Below are positions 15,001 through 15,468 of a stretch of DNA of 15,468 nt, in pieces. The stretch lies in assembly GCA_905192625.1 (NCBI GenBank), contig CAJJLI010000007.1:1-15468 (forward strand), in the 5' to 3' direction. Numbering within the stretch: the first letter of the stretch is position 1; every line of letters begins with the position of its first letter. The notes under the pieces are model-generated. The model was not told where the DNA came from. It saw only the letters and a program-made list of their open reading frames with translations, and did not search any database. A program made the translations under genes and the position numbers. Origin of the DNA: an uncultured Clostridium sp. Its GTDB lineage: Bacteria > Bacillota > Clostridia > Lachnospirales > Lachnospiraceae.

Positions 15001-15468
15001 ATGTATTGTAGAAAATGTTTCAACTCGATTCCTGACTCATCTTTAACCTGTCCAGTTTGTGGTCTTAAAATTGCTCCAGGTGATCGTGTTACAGGGAATG
15101 CCGCATCACAAGATAATACCAATCTTGCTGATTCAAAATTAAGCAAAGTAATTGCCATTTTATTTGCAGTAGTTTCATCATTAACTATGTTACTATTTAT
15201 TTTACTACCACAAAGCGCTATTAAAAAGATTGATGAACAAAAATCATATGATATGTTCAATTTATTTAAAGCGACAACGCTAGACTACAATCTATATAAG
15301 TTATCAGGTGATTACGATGACTTAATTACAGCAGTCGAAAATGGAACACTTTCTGAAAATACTAGCAGTACGGACAAAAACTATGAATTTTATAAGAATT
15401 ATTCTTTCCACGACAAAATTATGAGTTATACAACGATGAAAGCACCTGCTTATTTCGAAAAATTTATT
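15001..15468 (+). CDS. Zinc-ribbon membrane protein, partial (runs off the right edge)
   Basis: An open frame of 156 codons starts with ATG at 15001, 8 nt after GAGGAGG, and continues past the window end, so the C-terminus is missing. The N-terminus MYCRKCFNSIPDSSLTCPVCG is a zinc ribbon with paired cysteines C3/C6 and C17/C20. A polar linker follows (about 22-48), then one hydrophobic segment (about 49-70, VIAILFAVVSSLTMLLFILL) and a polar domain that I do not recognise. With no signal peptide, the zinc ribbon is probably cytoplasmic and the C-terminal domain outside. Proteins of this layout are common in Clostridia, mostly of unknown function. It is transcribed away from the ribosomal operon and need not be functionally linked. 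Confidence 0.85.
   Translation, partial: MYCRKCFNSIPDSSLTCPVCGLKIAPGDRVTGNAASQDNTNLADSKLSKVIAILFAVVSSLTMLLFILLPQSAIKKIDEQKSYDMFNLFKATTLDYNLYKLSGDYDDLITAVENGTLSENTSSTDKNYEFYKNYSFHDKIMSYTTMKAPAYFEKFI

Noticed and set aside
14871..15260. Open minus-strand frame overlapping the right-hand gene
   Set aside because: It is antisense to the zinc-ribbon gene, which has a promoter, a ribosome site and clear domains. The minus-strand frame has no ribosome site or family resemblance.
1..15468. CRISPR array, insertion sequence, tRNA or rRNA gene
   Set aside because: No regularly spaced direct repeats, no transposase, no tRNA-like cloverleaf and no rRNA sequence were seen on either strand.

Overview
The window is the S10–spc ribosomal-protein cluster of an AT-rich, low-GC Gram-positive bacterium. 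It is read almost entirely on the minus strand, right to left. The order is rpsJ-rplC-rplD-rplW-rplB-rpsS-rplV-rpsC-rplP-rpmC-rpsQ-rplN-rplX-rplE-rpsZ-rpsH-rplF-rplR-rpsE-rpmD-rplO-secY-adk-map-infA-rpmJ, the usual Firmicutes order. Several traits point to Clostridia, most likely Lachnospiraceae: strong GGAGG ribosome sites, zinc-type S14, L36 and adenylate kinase, and an L22 with a basic N-terminal extension. The lineage is inferred from family resemblance, not from a search.

Region by region (high to low coordinates): 15001-15468 is the 5' part of a plus-strand gene for a membrane-anchored zinc-ribbon protein, with its own promoter. 14413-14921 is an AT-rich divergent spacer with no gene. 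14359-14412 is a strong minus-strand promoter with A-tracts, followed by a leader of about 317 nt upstream of rpsJ. 13718 down to 847 holds 25 genes. Below that are a 280-nt spacer with a second strong promoter, rpmJ (453-566), and 452 nt of hairpin-rich non-coding DNA. In the usual order the alpha operon (rpsM and onward) would lie beyond the left edge.

Most junctions are tight: 11-27 nt, or TAATG overlaps at rplD/rplW, rpsC/rplP and rplO/secY whose ribosome sites lie inside the last codons of the upstream gene. Against this, several gaps are unusually long (rpsJ-rplC 269, rplW-rplB 170, rpsS-rplV 159, rpsH-rplF 163, secY-adk 207, infA-rpmJ 280 nt). Each contains perfect hairpins. The best candidate for something undescribed is in these gaps: the rpsJ and rplC leaders share a GACAAGC/GCTTGTC hairpin, and in each the 3' arm also has an alternative partner. 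This fits RNA-level control of ribosomal-protein synthesis.

Functionally the cluster supplies large- and small-subunit proteins (L2-L6, L14-L16, L18, L22-L24, L29, L30, L36; S3, S5, S8, S10, S14, S17, S19). It also encodes the SecY channel, adenylate kinase, methionine aminopeptidase and initiation factor IF-1, linking ribosome assembly to secretion, nucleotide balance, N-terminal processing and initiation. The genes themselves look ordinary and intact.
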